64,000 nucleotides of DNA from Bolinopsis microptera (GCF_026151205.1 NC_087077.1:18398475-18462474); one strand, 5' to 3'; positions 33,501 to 47,501 are shown, counted from the first letter of the stretch. Translations and numbers: made by a program. The notes: generated from the letters alone by a model not told the origin.

Positions 33501-35567
33501 TTGATTATCATGGTTATTGGTTATGTGATGAAAACCTAATATGGAATCTGCTAATTTTGAATAATTGTTCGGCACAATCGACACTTGGATTGGAATGATT
33601 TGGATTTGAAGTCATCGATCTAAATGAAAAATGTCACGTTGACACAAATATTTCAAATTGTCGCGTTTACTCCATAATTAGTACCTGAAGGAGCTGTTTC
33701 AGAAATTTTTGTGGCTTCCTTGGACAATCTGGGGGTCCATAGTGACCTGGTCCTGAAGTACAAACTTTATCATTTTTAGGGCCACCGTGTACCACCAGTT
33801 TCTAAAATGAAAAGGAAGTCTCGATGATAAGGCGTTAATTTGCGAGGGTGGGCCCGTTCTGTGGTATTAGTTTTATACCACAAGGTTATAAGATTGGAGC
33901 TCGTCCCATAATCATTTCCTGATATTAGGCCCTGTATATTATATAGGGTCCCCGCCCGAAATAACATAAATTAAACATCCCGTAAACAGTAAACGTTGTA
34001 GGTCTTGGTTATTCTAGGTATAGTCCCCCGCAAATATCTGGGATCTGGGATTAAGAAAAAGTTTTTATCGATAAACTTTAAAATTGATTACACAAAAATA
34101 CATAATTGTATCATTAAAAATATTCGCCGAAAGACCTGTTGAAAACACTGTTCATTTCCATTCTCTTATCTGGGACCAGGGGTTGTAACCATTACATAAT
34201 CTAATTTACTCAATGACCCAAACAACTGTTTAAACCAGCGTTTAAAATATAATTAAAATCCCAAACATCTAGACCTTGATTTAGACTAGATTGTCTGAGA
34301 TCACCCTCGTACCTGACACGGAATGTAGAGTTACAGTCCCAGCACCTCCTACCTGTCTATGTTGACACCACGTGGGCGCTAATAACGTGCACGTGGGCGC
34401 CGTACTTTGTTCCTAGTGGCTAATGATCGCTAATCAGATATTATACCTGTCACTAATTGAATTTAGAACTTGAAACACATATTGACTGAGTGATCGGGTG
34501 AGGTCTATATTGGGTCACATATCCCCTCTTATCTGGGGAGGACTGCATGTTGGGAAGCGATTACTAGCCCTGTATTCATTCTGCTCATTAAAAATGAGAA
34601 ATGTTGGCGCTAACTTGTCGCGGTTATCATTTTAAATCACTTAACATACTTGAGGGTGCGATTAGTGGTGGCAGAAGGGTCAGTGAGTCTGAGACCCAGC
34701 CACACCGGTGGAGACCCAATGTTTCCTCTAGTATTTACTGGTTCTAATAATGACTTAATCTCACGCGATCTGGAAACACACGTCAATATGATTTAGGAAG
34801 ATATATTATTGTCATTGTGACCAATGTTCTGTGATCTTTTGTTAGTTGAATTACGAGGCTTTAAAACCGGATCTTACAGTTCCTGTAAGTGTTCAACACT
34901 TGAAGATTGTATAACCAACTTTAATAAGTTTACGTCACACTCATATTAGATCAGGAGTAGAACACACACGTTCGGAGTCCCAGAGACCATCTTTAAACCT
35001 TCTAAATCAAGTCACATGACCTTCTAAATCATACTCCCAGACCTAAACACCTCAACTTCCCTGCCACATCAATAAACAACAAATTTCAATGCAACAAAAA
35101 CCGGCTCACTCATCAAAATGATAGTCAATAGATTGAGTAGTTCAAGTTGGACAATGGAACAGTTCCTCAACGTGACATCATCTGTGCTCGCTGATTGGCG
35201 GGAATTGAGCGTCACTAAAACTACCTTGTCAGTGTTTGTTAATACTGACTGGGAGGGTAATTTAGCCCTGTCAACATTAAGCTGCATGTTCTGCTGTATG
35301 AGGTATAGAGTTATAACACGTGATATTACAATACCGCGTGTCACGTGATATAACAATACCTCACTCCGCAAGCACGTAATGACATGTTGCAGGAACTGTC
35401 TTTTTTTCAACTCTGATATCAGTTAGTCAGGCATTTCTTCTTACTAGCTCTCTGTTTTTTAGTTGTCGTCATTGTAGACTCTAACCGGGTTAGTTTTGTA
35501 GTTTAAATCAACATATTTCATAGAGTTTCTTGATAGTTGTTACTTCTCGGCGGCTTTTATCTTCAAA
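33501..35567. other. No gene seen
   Basis: AT-rich. E-boxes occur near 34370 and 34392 (CACGTGGGCGC twice). Two CACGTGATATNACAATACC units lie at 35320-35360, and a TGATTGGCGG box near 35190 precedes candidate exon C. Frames at 34835 and 35118 reach donors in the wrong phase. Confidence 0.35.
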
Positions 35568-35603
35568 ATGGGGAGGAGAGCTTTGATCTACTATCTTCTT
35601 AAG
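35568..35603 (+). CDS. Candidate alternative first exon C (docking protein)
   Basis: The ATG at 35568 opens MGRRALIYYLLK, ending in phase 0 at donor CTTAAG|GTGAGATC. A glycine at position 2 followed by arginines raises the possibility of N-myristoylation, which would suit a membrane-recruited adaptor (inference). The ALIYYLL run resembles the SLAIYYLN of the proximal first exon at 50225. Confidence 0.45.
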
Positions 35604-38600
35604 GTGAGATCAACAAAAAAGTTATTTCATGTTAGAAATTAAATAACGTTTCCCCTAATTTTAGAACTTTCTTTAAATAACGATTTAAAATTTCCTTGAT
35701 GACATCATCAGATTTGAAACGCAGAAGTGCACTATTTTAGGGACCTTATTATTGTGGTGATCATCCGTGATTGTGATGCAGATCATGGTTACCATTCTAA
35801 TACTGATTTAAACTTCCTGCTGTTCCCTGTTCTGTCCAGTTCCCCTTGTCTACTGTCTACTTCTCTACAAGAGGAACTGAAAGAGACCGTTAATCTGCAC
35901 GTGCAGCTCAGTTTGCACGTGCAGCTCAGTTCCACACGTGTACCAGTACTTATCAAGCAGTTCCCTCCACAACAAGTACATAGTACTGCACGTTAATCAC
36001 CACTTCCAGTATTGTTTGCCGTTTTATCCCCTCTTTTGTCAAGCAAGATTCTCTCCATGTTTACGGCTTTGTAAATCAGTGAAGTACTCACCCACGTGAC
36101 TAGAGGTCCTCTGCTCTGATTGGCTGGTTTGAGATCGTCCTTCTCGCTGATTGGCTGAGAGTTCTCCTTAATTCTAGAGCAAATTATTGCGTGCACAATG
36201 CCAGTACTTGAGATTAAGTCTTTAGATCAGTAGGAGTAGAATTAAGGAGATTAGAAGATTACAATTATAATTTTAGTCTCTTCGGCGGGGTATTAATTGC
36301 TGGTTTGAAGAGAATGATTAATAACAGTACACAACTTAATCAGTAGATAACCTAGTGGGCCAATGTTTGAAGAGTATGATTAGCTTTTAATTAATTCCAC
36401 TAATTTTGGAGTCTGTAGTGCGGGGAGTTTAAAAGGCTAGATTATATTCTTCAACATGATTTACGATGAAGCATAGCATACAGTTTATCTTATTTAAGCT
36501 TTTTAGGAGGGATGTACAGTTAGCCTTATTTTAGGAGAGATGTCTACTGTCTAGCATAATGGAGTGTTTTAGCAATGTTTTACGCTGACTAAAACGTTGA
36601 CTAAAACTGACTACTGAGCATTGTTATACACAGTAAAAAGGGTTATTTATCCCGTGTTTCTAAAACGTGAGTTCTAGCTCAGGATGGTCGAGTAAACAAT
36701 ACAAATCTAGGTGTCAGGCTACAATAGAAGGGTAGCAGCCAGGCTCCTGTCTGACGAGTTTAAATTGGAAAGTTGCAAACCATTGCTAAAACTTTCAACT
36801 CCAACCATTGATTTAGTTAACTATTGATTTAGTTAGCTCGTATTATTTGGGGACGTGATGTGACTCTTTTGTTTAACTATAGGGAGTAAGCCGCCCTGAG
36901 GTCAGATCACAACCACATAGTAACTGGGCTGTCTTAATTACACCTGTCTTACATAATAGTATAATATATTTAGTAATCTATAGAACAATATATAGTAATA
37001 TCTATATATTATATAACATCATTAGCCGTCAGCCTGTCAAAGCGCTTTTAAACCTTATTTCTATCCTAATCGAAGATTATACGTCCGATTATTATTAATT
37101 TCACCGGCTGAAGACTCATGCAAAACGAGATTTAAACGAAAATTATAGCTGGTTTAGTCGTGCTCTGTTAAAATCAATGCATTATAATCTCATCTAACTT
37201 ATCATGTGATTGCAATGATTAGCAATTTCGCGCATAAATATCCTAGAAAGGGACAATTAAACCCGGTAAATTATTCCTAATCTACTGCAATGGAAAAGGA
37301 CATTATTAAAATCACCTGATAGCCCCCAAATTGCTTGTTAGCCCACAAAATAGCCGCTAAAGTAAGGTCCTTGTTTTCTCTCTAAGGAAATTTCAAAACC
37401 CCTTAATTTTTAATCCTTATCTCTGGAAAACGGTAATTTTATCTCCAAATTTCCAAACATTTGCCCACAAAAGAGCGCTTGTGTAAGGTTTCTTTAATAA
37501 TAAAGCAATAAAACCTGGAACCATGTTGTGACTGAGTGTGACGGTTAGAGACAAGGTCCGGACACTGCTGGGGGTGAAACTGTTAATCAGGTCCGTGTTG
37601 GAGCTGGCAATGGTAAACAACCAATCAGAGAGCTTCTAGATTAAACATTGACCAATCAGAACACAGTATCAGACCCCAGTATCGGCCATCGGGCCCAATG
37701 GTAATGGTAAACTATCTGGGGCTGGCACTGACGTTCTGATCATCAACCAGAGTCCCTCAAATCAGTGATCGCGTGACTTAGTGGAGGTCTTTGATTGGTA
37801 GATTTGTTAGCAAGTAGCTGTTGATTGTTTATTAGCTCGTTTTAAAGACTTGTTAATCATGCTGACTTGCTGATTAAGATCTATTAGAGAGGTCAAAACG
37901 AGATTGTGTCTAGGTGTCACCATTTAGGTTGAAATCACTGCCAGTTTCACTGCCAATTATTGAGAATAAACTGTTTTCAACGGACTTATCACCAAATCTC
38001 ATATGCTAAAAATAATCTCAAAAGGAGATTCTTTCTTAGGATCTTTCCAGTTTCCACTGGTAACAGGTCACCCTAGAAGGAACATTATCTTGCTAATTCC
38101 GTGTAAGACAACAGTAGGGTGCAGGTTCATGTTGGTCCTGAATGAGAAGATCACAACAATACGGAGCCGAGCTGGCTCCTGATAATATTGGCGCTGTCTC
38201 CCATGATGATATATGGTATAGGACCCAGCATGTCTCTAGTGATGATCTCTGTTATAGGACCCAACATGTCGTACCTGATTCTCCCCCCGGAGATATGACA
38301 CCTGATATATTCTGCAGACCCTGGACACGCCTCAGTTGCTGAGAAGTAGCTGGTACTGACCTCCTAGTGTCTTGACACGTTTAACCCTGTTACTCCTGTT
38401 ACAAGTACGCCTCTTATTTAATCTAGTAACCAGCCAATTACAGAGTAGCTAGATTAAACAGCAACCAATCAGAGCACAGGATCAGGTCCCATGTGATCAA
38501 CACCTTCCAGTGGGACGGTGGGAATTGTTTCTCGTGATTTTTTGTTTCGCTACCATGGTAACTTCAATTCCTTAGTGCTTATTGCCCATTAGCATTGTAA

Positions 38601-39377
38601 TTGAAGCGTGTAATCTGGTTAAAATGGTCATGTTGTCATGGAGATGACCAAAGTGCCAGGAAACATCACCATTATAATCATATTCATCTCTCTGTATCTG
38701 AGCTAAAAGCTTTCTCTTCCCCTTAAAATCCCTCCACTACAATCTCGCCACCACTTTGGCTGGACCCCAACAGTAAGGGTCCCTGAAGGGGTTCTGAAAC
38801 AGGAATTACATTAGGGTAACAGATTTAGACAGTAGGCAGACAGGGCTGAGTCAAAACATGGTCCGGCTCCTGACTGGCAGGCGCCTGATAATTAGGGGAC
38901 ATGAACTAATTATATCGTTATATTATCCCTCATAATTAACATAATTACTCGATTATTGGATAATGACTGGTAACTGGCAAGGAAGTGCTGAATACGGAAG
39001 TGAGATGAAGTAATCACTTCTCAAATCATTACCTGCTTATAATAGATCACCACGGTAAAAAGGTGCGAAATATATAAATCAAATCCTGGTTGTAATGATT
39101 GGTCAGTAATTAAAAATATAATACTTGATAAGTATCTAGATATATTGTGTCCTCAGTGACTGGCAGAGATTTAACTTGATTAAAGTTCTGATAATGTTAC
39201 AGGATTCGTCTCCCTAAATCAGGGTTATTTACAGTTTACACGGTTTACAAATGTGGGAGTGATGGTTATTTGGTTCTTGTAATTTCTAAGGCCAGCGTTC
39301 CTGTGCTAACGTTTTCTGTTTCATTCAATTGATCTGATCAGTTGAATATTATCTGCTATTTCTTATTTTTACCACAG

Positions 39378-39560
39378 TCAATTTGTCTGGAGCTGTTTAA
39401 ATATTTTGATGACAAATTCCGGTTCATGAATACTCCTCACAAGTATTCCAGTAGACGTTACAAAATAGTTGCACTCAACAAACTCCTAAAATATTTGCTG
39501 AATTCCTCCGAACTCAATACAACTCAGAGCTATATAGAGCATGTGTTCAACGGCCTCTAA
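39378..39560 (+). CDS. Unassigned 3'-exon candidate
   Basis: A good acceptor (TTTCTTATTTTTACCACAG) leads into a phase-0 frame of 60 codons with a stop: SICLELFKYFDDKFRFMNTP then KIVALNKLLKYLLNSS and IEHVFNGL. It would be splice-compatible with first exons A-C. No domain is recognised, and it may be a decayed gene fragment. Confidence 0.2.
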   Translation, partial: SICLELFKYFDDKFRFMNTPHKYSSRRYKIVALNKLLKYLLNSSELNTTQSYIEHVFNGL

Positions 39561-42500
39561 AAATTCAAAATATTCGTTGCTTAAGTGACCGAATTCCATC
39601 TGCATTTTTATGCCATCTGAGTTAATTATTTTCCCGGTAACTTCTTGTTTTCAGATGATTGGTATGTTTACTTTACTATAGATGTGATTCCCACGCGCTC
39701 ACGAATTCCTTTCTCCAAACAGTCTCGTGTGTTACTTGCTACTTGTTAGAAGCTCGTGCTGGAATCCGTCCAGTCTAATTATTCTCATATCCAGTATTAA
39801 TTTACCATGTATAATATCTTCAGTAAACTTTACTTAATTCCTGGTTTGAACTTGTGATTATTCGAGGCTACTTTTAATGGTTCCCTCTAAAATCAAAACG
39901 TTCGTTCTAAATATTTGAATGGCGCTGCTTCTAATCCAAGGCTTTGTGATTGGACTCTGTAATTAGTAGACCACCTATAAGTCGACATATCTCTCATATT
40001 TATCATATTATTGTTTTATATTTAGGATACCTTCATTCTTCGTGTCAGTTAAATTCTAATAAGATCTGAGTATCTTCGTGGTTGGCGGAGACCTGCCAAA
40101 TACCCTGCATTTCCTGTCAACTCTTCAATCTCAACTGTAATGAACTTTACAGCATTTAAGACAGCTCAGATCTTAGATAATTCAGTTATTATACCAAATA
40201 TGTGGATATGAAGATATTTTACAGTTATTATTTTGAAGGAAGTCACTTTATTCATGGTGGGTGGCGAGCCGTTTGAAATTAACTATTTTGCATTTTCTTC
40301 TGCCGAAAATAAGGCCCAATGAAGTTCTCTTAAAAAAGCACCAATTAAAGTTGAGTATTCGCAGATTAAAAGTTAAAAAGTTCCAATAAATTCTAAAAAT
40401 AAGAACCAATAAACGTTGAGTATTTAAGAGATAACCCAACTGGTTATCTGGTGACTTAGTGCTCAGCTCCTCGTATTTATCAGCTAGTTCCCTTGGCCGT
40501 CTAGTAGTAGTAGAAAACTCTGAGTTGTAGCTGTTTGTTAGTACCTTGCTCCGAGTTTTAGCAGTTCGTTTTCAGAGCCCAACACTATATTTTAGAAGTC
40601 AGATAGTACCAACTGTACCATGTCCACCAGCTTACCAGTACTACCCTAGTACCAGTCCTACTCTAGTACCAGTCCAACATACTTACTACTAACATCATAC
40701 TAAAGAGTGTTCAGTTATTTACATACGTCTGACATTTAAATTAAATCAAATTATTTTATACGTTTAAAGCCATTTAACTCGGTACAGTAGTAGTCACTCT
40801 CTTGTTGTAACATACATCATCAGACTTCCCCAGCTTGTATCTAAAAGTCTATATAACTTCCTCGATTTGCGTAGACCATTAAATATTAGATTAAAGTTCC
40901 CTGAATTCTAGCACTCGCGATGTGACGTGAGATTGCCCTGAACTCTTGATTACGAGAACAGACGGACGTTATTCTTGTTCAAGTTGTAGAGAGGTCCTCT
41001 ACTTCCATACTCTGCTTTTATCAGTCTCAGTTCACAGCTCGTTTGATTCGTCGTGTTTAAAAACCTCTTTAGTTGGCTTGTTAAAAGTTTTGGGACTGTT
41101 TAAATTTGTGATACTCCCTGAGCTGCCCCCTGTTAAACAGCCCCCTGTTAAACACCCCCCTCCCCCTTGTTAACATACAGCTTATCTAAATAACAGCCCC
41201 CTCCCTGTACTGCAGCTGTACTGCTTTATTACACATGACGTAACTAGATATGACATCACCCAGAACCATCACTTTCGTTCCGGTTCAACCCCCGCTCTCT
41301 TCCGTCTGCAGTCTTAATTAATGACCCCCCCCCCCCCCCCCCCCCCCCCCCAGCATAACACGTTGCTGGTGATTTTACTTCAGTCACGTGACATGTTGTA
41401 ATATCACGTGACTGGTTTTCTGGTTTTCTATTGGTTCTTATCCCGTCCTGTTTGTACGGTTTTGTAGGGGAGGACCCCGCAATTATACACATTATACACT
41501 TAGTAAAGACACTGTTCCAATACTACTCTAGTATTACCCTGTAGTATTACCTGTATTAGTCCTGTGTAAGTGTTTACTATTTGGCGGGTCTAGCTGTCTC
41601 TGGTTCTGACAAGAGACGTGACCAGTTGAGAAGTTGACACTAAATACTCACTAAAACACTTTCCACTCAAATACTTCTCACATCTGGAGGGGAAATAAGT
41701 GTATCGTTGGGGTATTTGTTCGTCAACTATATTCGATCATGGGAGTAGTGTTAAAACAGAGTGTTTTTTGTGGGTTTGAATTCCAATTTCCCTTAGCACT
41801 GACAAACACGCCTTTTACACTGCAGATGATTTTATTTACTGTCAGGTTATTTTAACTTGTGAACTAAGTTCACTCTCCTATCCTGATACTGCTCTAATAT
41901 TGCACACTTCTACCCTGATACTCTGATACAGTCCACTTCACACGTATTTTACCCACTTCACACGTATTCTGCCGATTGACTGAAATGAAATCAACTCATC
42001 AGAAAGTCTCAGGCGACTGAGCCTGTATTTCCCATAGTGACATGACGCACACTGTAACTGTTGCTGGCTGTTTTAGCGTTTATTTTAGATCGCTTACAAA
42101 TTGTCTCTTCCTGCAACTGGTATATTGGTATGTTGCAGCACTGTGCCCCCTGCTGCACCACTGCCGCCTTGCACCCCATTTGCTTGCAACTCTGCTACAC
42201 AAATTTACTGAATATTTAGTTTTTAGTTTTAAAAGGTTCCGTCTTCCAGTCTCGTACAGTTTCAGAAACTTAAAATTTAAAGTTCCCAGTGCCCCGTCAG
42301 TTCTTATTTCTGATCACTATTGCTCATATTAGTAATATTAGTAATATTACTGCTCTCTCTCCGTCACCACATTACTCTATCCTATCATCTTCATTAATAT
42401 TTAATACTGACTGTGGCGTGCTGTAACGTGTGCATCTAGAATCTAGATATTATTGCCATACTTATTGTGTGGCATTATTTTCGTGGAGCGTTCTAGAAAA

Positions 42501-45500
42501 AGTAAATATTTATTAATACAAAGATAATGTTAATGTTGCTAATGTTGCTGCGTTTCGCAATAATGGTGCTAGAATTTTACTGAGGTTAATGTTCGTGATA
42601 TTGCTAGAAAAGTCAATGTTTAGTTGCGCTCCAACAAGTATAATGGAGCTGTTTGTTTGTTTAGTTGAATGACTAGTACGAACAGACTAGATAAGTTAAA
42701 GTAGCACTTGTTCTGCACTGCATTGGAGCATGGTCATCAATGTGGTATTCACTACAGATCTAATGCTTGCTCTCAGTTTCTCTGAGAATTGTTTAATACG
42801 CTCCGTTTAAATTGGTTGTCTCCGTGTAAGCTTTCAAGTTAGTTATCCAGTTCTTATTCTGTCTCGTGTAAACTCTCAAATGGTTACTCAGCTTTTATCC
42901 GCAAGCCGATCTTTAACACCATCCAATAAACTCTCGCTAATCTGTAAATAGTTAACCGTTAATAGTCTGCAATCAGTAAACAGTTAATAGTTTTCTGCAC
43001 CCACTCTCTAAGTAGTGAACGGTAACTCCGTGTCTCGTTTATTATTCACGGTTATATATAGTGTCCTGATATAGAGTTCCCCCTAGTCCCTGCTACTGGA
43101 GTAGAGATGTTGCAACTCCCTCTGTAACCACCTAAAATATTTAAGATAACCGTACAACCACCTGTAACCAGTAATAGTTATGACAGGTAACCATCACTAA
43201 CCGTTTGTAGGGGGAGCTTGGTAATAAGGTAACTTGGTTTGTGGCGAGACCCCTTCTAACTAAATAACCACTGGATAATCCTTCATTACCGGATCCTAAT
43301 GTTCTGGCATTGTCTACTACACACCAAATTAAATTCATCATCATGTGAGGTCCGAATTTTCGTGAAAAACATAAGATCATTGCCTAAAATATGCATTAAA
43401 TAAAGGTTCATTCTATTTCACTGTGTAACCAGCAGGTAAACCTGCGTCCAAGCTGGGATCATGTTCATCCTGCTCCTTTATAGTTATTAGTTTAACCAGC
43501 CAGAGCACAGATCTTATATCTTCATAATGGGACTCAATATTCAACCAAACCCGCATATTTCATGACAATATTCTGCTCTATCTCTAGGTTTAGCGTGAAG
43601 CTAATGCGTATATATCAGCTATATAGCTGCTATCTTCACGTGATAAAGCCCCTATCTTCACGTGTAGGTTTAATTAGATCCTAGTGCTATGTCCTGTAAT
43701 AGAGTGAGCTTGTTTCTGTGTAAGTGTGGACTAGGTTCTGTAGTTAGCAGGTTATTAGGCTCACCTAGCTTCTGTAGTTAGCAGAGAGAGTTTTTGTAAG
43801 AAAATATCACTCCTTCCTGAGTTCCACCCAATCACTAGCTAGCTCTCAGTGTTTCCTTTAGTTGTTATTAGGCTCTGTATAGGGTTCTGTAGTTAACTTT
43901 AGTGAATTTAGCTCAGTGTTTCCTTTAGTTGCTATTATTTCCTTAAGTCGTCTTGTTATTAGGCTGACTTTAGCAGTCGAGTGTCGATTGAGTCGTCTTG
44001 TTATCCCATGAGAGACTTCTCACCCTGTTATTAGAGATAACTCCTTGTTAAGTTACTGAATTTGTTTCCGTTGTGCAATTTCTCAGTGCAGTTCGGTTTG
44101 TAATTCCTCAGCTATAGACTGGGCGGTTACTTTTTTAGTTTAACGGAATTAAAGATAAAAAGCTTTCTAAAAACGGCCGGCCCCACTTCAAACCGCCTTT
44201 CTATTTGTGTCGGCTTGATTCTAATTGCTTGAAGGTGTTCGGAATGTTGTGAACATGTAACAGAGTTGTGACATTGTGCAGTTTATAATTAATGAGATTC
44301 TCTCTCCAGCTCTGCTATGTCGTAATGCTGTCCCGGCCCCCGGGCCCGTCATTTGCCTTGTTTTTCCAGCACGCTTAATATATTGGATTTTCCGTGTTAA
44401 AACCCAGAATAGCTACCTTCCAATTGTGTCATCAAATATTATTTGGGGCATGACTTAGTTTCGTTGGAATCTGTCCCCGAGACGAAAACCTGGCATCCCA
44501 TTTTTAGAATTCTTGAACTCCACGTACACTATACTGTGTATTGGCTGTTCTGTGTCCGTGATGTCATGAGTATAATGCTACAAGTCAATATAATGCTACA
44601 AGTCAATCCCTACTAATAAATTACTAATGTCACACGTTAACTATCTGCATCACTATTGGAATTACGGTATCACTATTGCCTACTGTTCTTTCAGCTTACG
44701 TTTCTGCCGAAGCGGGTCTTTTGTATACTCCTCAAGGAAATGACAGTGATATTTCTGATGAAATAATGATTTACAGTGTCAATAATTTCTCGCACGTTGA
44801 GTGTTGACACCGTAATAGCAAGTTAATAAATAGCATTTTACATCAATACAAGGAGTTGCTCTTTGCGGACTTATTCCCGACAAAAATTGCTTTTACTTGC
44901 CTTCTTTTTTCGGTACTTTGCGGTACTTTTACGGCACTTTGCGGCACACTGATTTGATTTCACTGCGTTATAATAGATATTTCTCAATTAAAGGTTTCAG
45001 TTTTGGTAGTTGTGGCTTGTGTAGATTTCTTTTTGCTCCAAATATTCCTTGATTTCCTTGTACGAGCTACCAACTATTCAATGTTACAGCATTATATTCT
45101 CATGTAATGGTGCTGAATGATTGCTCTTACTACATAATTCTACAATAACGTCATCAGTACATCGCCCCGGGGCCACCATTAGTCATTACTGTCAATACTC
45201 ATCTCTTTTGTATGGTCTGGGACTGGCCCGAGGTAATGCACCTCTGAAAAGAGTAATAACGATCTGGAGTGTCAGTGATTTCCGTAAAGAAAACCCTGAT
45301 ACTTACCACCATGTGATAGTTACACTGCATTAGCATTGGTCAGTTTCTTCTTCTGGAATGTTGCCAAGAAGTCCACATGGCAGTAGTCACATACTTTGGG
45401 CACACAACATGACATTTAATATTACCCTTTATTGCTTTTATTGCAGTTTATACCAATCTCTACTCTCAAGTTTATATTGCTTTGTTTAATCGTTTACGCA

Positions 45501-46589
45501 GTTATTTTACATCACGAAACATTTTTCAGTCAAATCGATTGTTATTTTTACTTTTCAGTTAAATCGATTGTTATTTTTACTGTATATTGAAGAAATCCCA
45601 CCGTAGAAAACTATGACAATAGAAAGAAACTGTTGTAGAAACAGATCCCCTCAAACCGCTAGAAACACACATCAACCTGCTCGAAAAATAATTCCTTGTC
45701 TGATTGAAATAACTCACAGAGATTTCGATTATTCGGCTCACCACTCTTTTCTTACAGTAAGTATGGGAAACTACTGAGTGACAATTTAATAATTATAAAG
45801 ACTATATTATATATATATATAAAAAAAATATATATATATCCGGCTAAGTTACAACTATTATTTATTATACGTCAATATTTTATCAGAGTCATTCTTGGCA
45901 GAATTGTCCAGCAGTTTAAAAAATCAACATAAAATTTTAAAATTCACATCATCAAGTACCTCTCCGCATTCATTTTCACAGTTCTTACACTCATTTTGTG
46001 CATGCTCACGTTAAAAAGGGACCGTTACTCTACAAACAAGCAGTACACAACCACAATGTCAACACAGTCAGCTTCTCCTGGGTGGGCGTCATGCAGTGCT
46101 CTTCTTCCCGGACCTTTAGTTCCTGACCGGACTATATGGGAATATATTCCTTCATTATGTATGTGAAAAAATGTGAAATTCCTGGTAAGCATGTTGTTAG
46201 TAGCTTCAACTCAGTGCTTGTCTAGTCAAATAGCTCCGTGCATTCCCTTAACTACTACTCTTAACAGATGGATTGCATCATCGGAATGGGGGAATGGAAT
46301 TTATCTAGACCCATTGTCCATATTGGGGTTGTGCCTATAACTCTACCTAAACGACAAATCAATCGTTATAAATCTGGGTTTTGTGAATTCCAACGTAGCA
46401 AATCATGAAATTGAACTTTAATCTCCGTAAAATAAAGGCTGGAAAGTTCTAAAACAACAAAGTAGAATGTGACTAGCAGTTAGCAGGATGTCTTATGTTT
46501 TGACAGTCACGTACAGGCTCCCGTTCTCGTTATCAAATGGTTCACACCAATGTTATTGTAACATCCACCTGCCTGGTAATGGGATCCCG

Positions 46590-46700
46590 TGTCACAATTA
46601 CCTGTAATCCCTCCTCCCTGATTGGGGGATATCACCCACGTGCTCTACTCCCCTCCTCTGGTTGGCTGTTGCCATGCCCACGTGGTAGTGACACGTGGGC
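46590..46700. promoter_or_regulatory. CCAAT/E-box cluster upstream of exon D
   Basis: CTGATTGGGGG, CCCACGTGCTC, GGTTGGCTGTTGCC, CCCACGTGGTAG and ACACGTGGGCGC lie within about 80 bp, some 300 bp before candidate first exon D. Confidence 0.45.
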
Positions 46701-46996
46701 GCTGCTAGAGATCTTGACACATTGCTCGCGGCATGTGTACAAGACATTGTATAAACAAGGAAAAGTAATGTCACGGAGTAGTCACCTGCTCCTTTTCTCC
46801 TTGTCAGGTTGGACGTGTTATAATATTAGACACTGCAGCGTACTCTCCGTCATACTACTACTTCTAAAACCAGTCATCCTTGCTGTTCTGTAGTTATAGT
46901 TCTACTTGTTTGTAGTTCTACTTGTTCTGTAGTCTGTACTGTTCTACTTGTAACTTGTAGTTCTTGGTTTCGTCCTACGCTCGTATCTTTGTGAGG

Positions 46997-47041
46997 ATGT
47001 TTCTAAAAAGGAAATCTTGTCCTCTAGCATCAAAACCCTGG
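46997..47041 (+). CDS. Candidate alternative first exon D (docking protein)
   Basis: The ATG at 46997 opens MFLKRKSCPLASKPW, ending in phase 0 at donor CCCTGG|GTGAGTTG. It is basic and short, like exon B. It is splice-compatible with the acceptor at 50668. Confidence 0.45.
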
Positions 47042-47234
47042 GTGAGTTGCACACGGTATATATTAGAATTGTACCAGTAGTTTTGGGAGAATGTCCACTT
47101 GTTGGGGGCCTGTGAAACTTGCTAACTGATCGTTATATCAGTTAACCCAGTAACATGTCCTGCTCCTTCATAATATGCCCCTTTCTTGAGCCTCCCGGAA
47201 TGTTTGGGGCCAGGAAAACAGCGATAAACGTAAC

Positions 47235-47345
47235 ACGTGCACCGTTAACGTTAGAAAACTAACGTACCCCGTATCTGGTTCTGATTGGTGGTAAAATAAC
47301 ACGTGATATTAATACTCTGCTATGATTGGTCGAGGATCATGTGCG
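47235..47345. promoter_or_regulatory. CCAAT/E-box cluster upstream of exon E
   Basis: ACACGTGCACC, CTGATTGGTGG, ACACGTGATATT and ATGATTGGTCG lie within 110 bp, about 100-200 bp before candidate exon E. This resembles the arrangement before exon D. Confidence 0.45.
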
Positions 47346-47432
47346 GTAACCCTCGTCCCTTGGTGTTGGGTAGCATATTCTTTTCAAACATTTGTACTTT
47401 GAGTTTTATATTTGTTGACCGCTGTTTTAACG

Positions 47433-47501
47433 ATGAGTTGGTTTGTATCTGCTAAGAGAACTGCAGGACGAGTTTTAATGGGATCTGATACCAGCTGCAA
47501 G
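47433..47501 (+). CDS. Candidate alternative first exon E (docking protein)
   Basis: The ATG at 47433 opens 23 codons starting MSWFVSAKRTAGRVLM and ending in phase 0 at TGCAAG|GTAATACT. The donor is weaker than those of exons A-D. The aromatic-basic composition (MSWF, AKR) matches exons B and D. Confidence 0.45.

Larger units (their letters stand above)
35604..46996. other. Long non-coding stretch
   Basis: No accepted coding exon apart from the unassigned 39378-39560 candidate. Regulatory-type content includes CACGTG pairs at 35900-35940 and 43639-43665, CCAAT or ATTGG boxes near 36117, 36150, 37620, 37650 and 38465, and E-boxes at 41385-41410. A phase-ambiguous exon candidate follows acceptor TGTTCTTTCAG at 44693 and is trailed by AATAAA at 44825. 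A poly-C run lies at 41329-41351 and (TA)n-rich DNA at 45805-45840. Confidence 0.4.

Noticed and set aside
34835-34895. Frame MFCDLLLVELRGFKTGSYSS before a GTAAGT
   Set aside because: Phase 1, so incompatible with the exon at 50668. No partner was found.
42042-42119. Phase-0 frame MTHTVTVAGCF ending CAACTG|GTATAT
   Set aside because: Weak donor, no upstream motif cluster, and the open frame simply continues for 96 codons of unlikely protein.
46537-46893. 118-codon frame starting MVHTNVIVTS
   Set aside because: It overlaps the E-box/CCAAT cluster and lacks splice sites of quality. It reads like intergenic translation.
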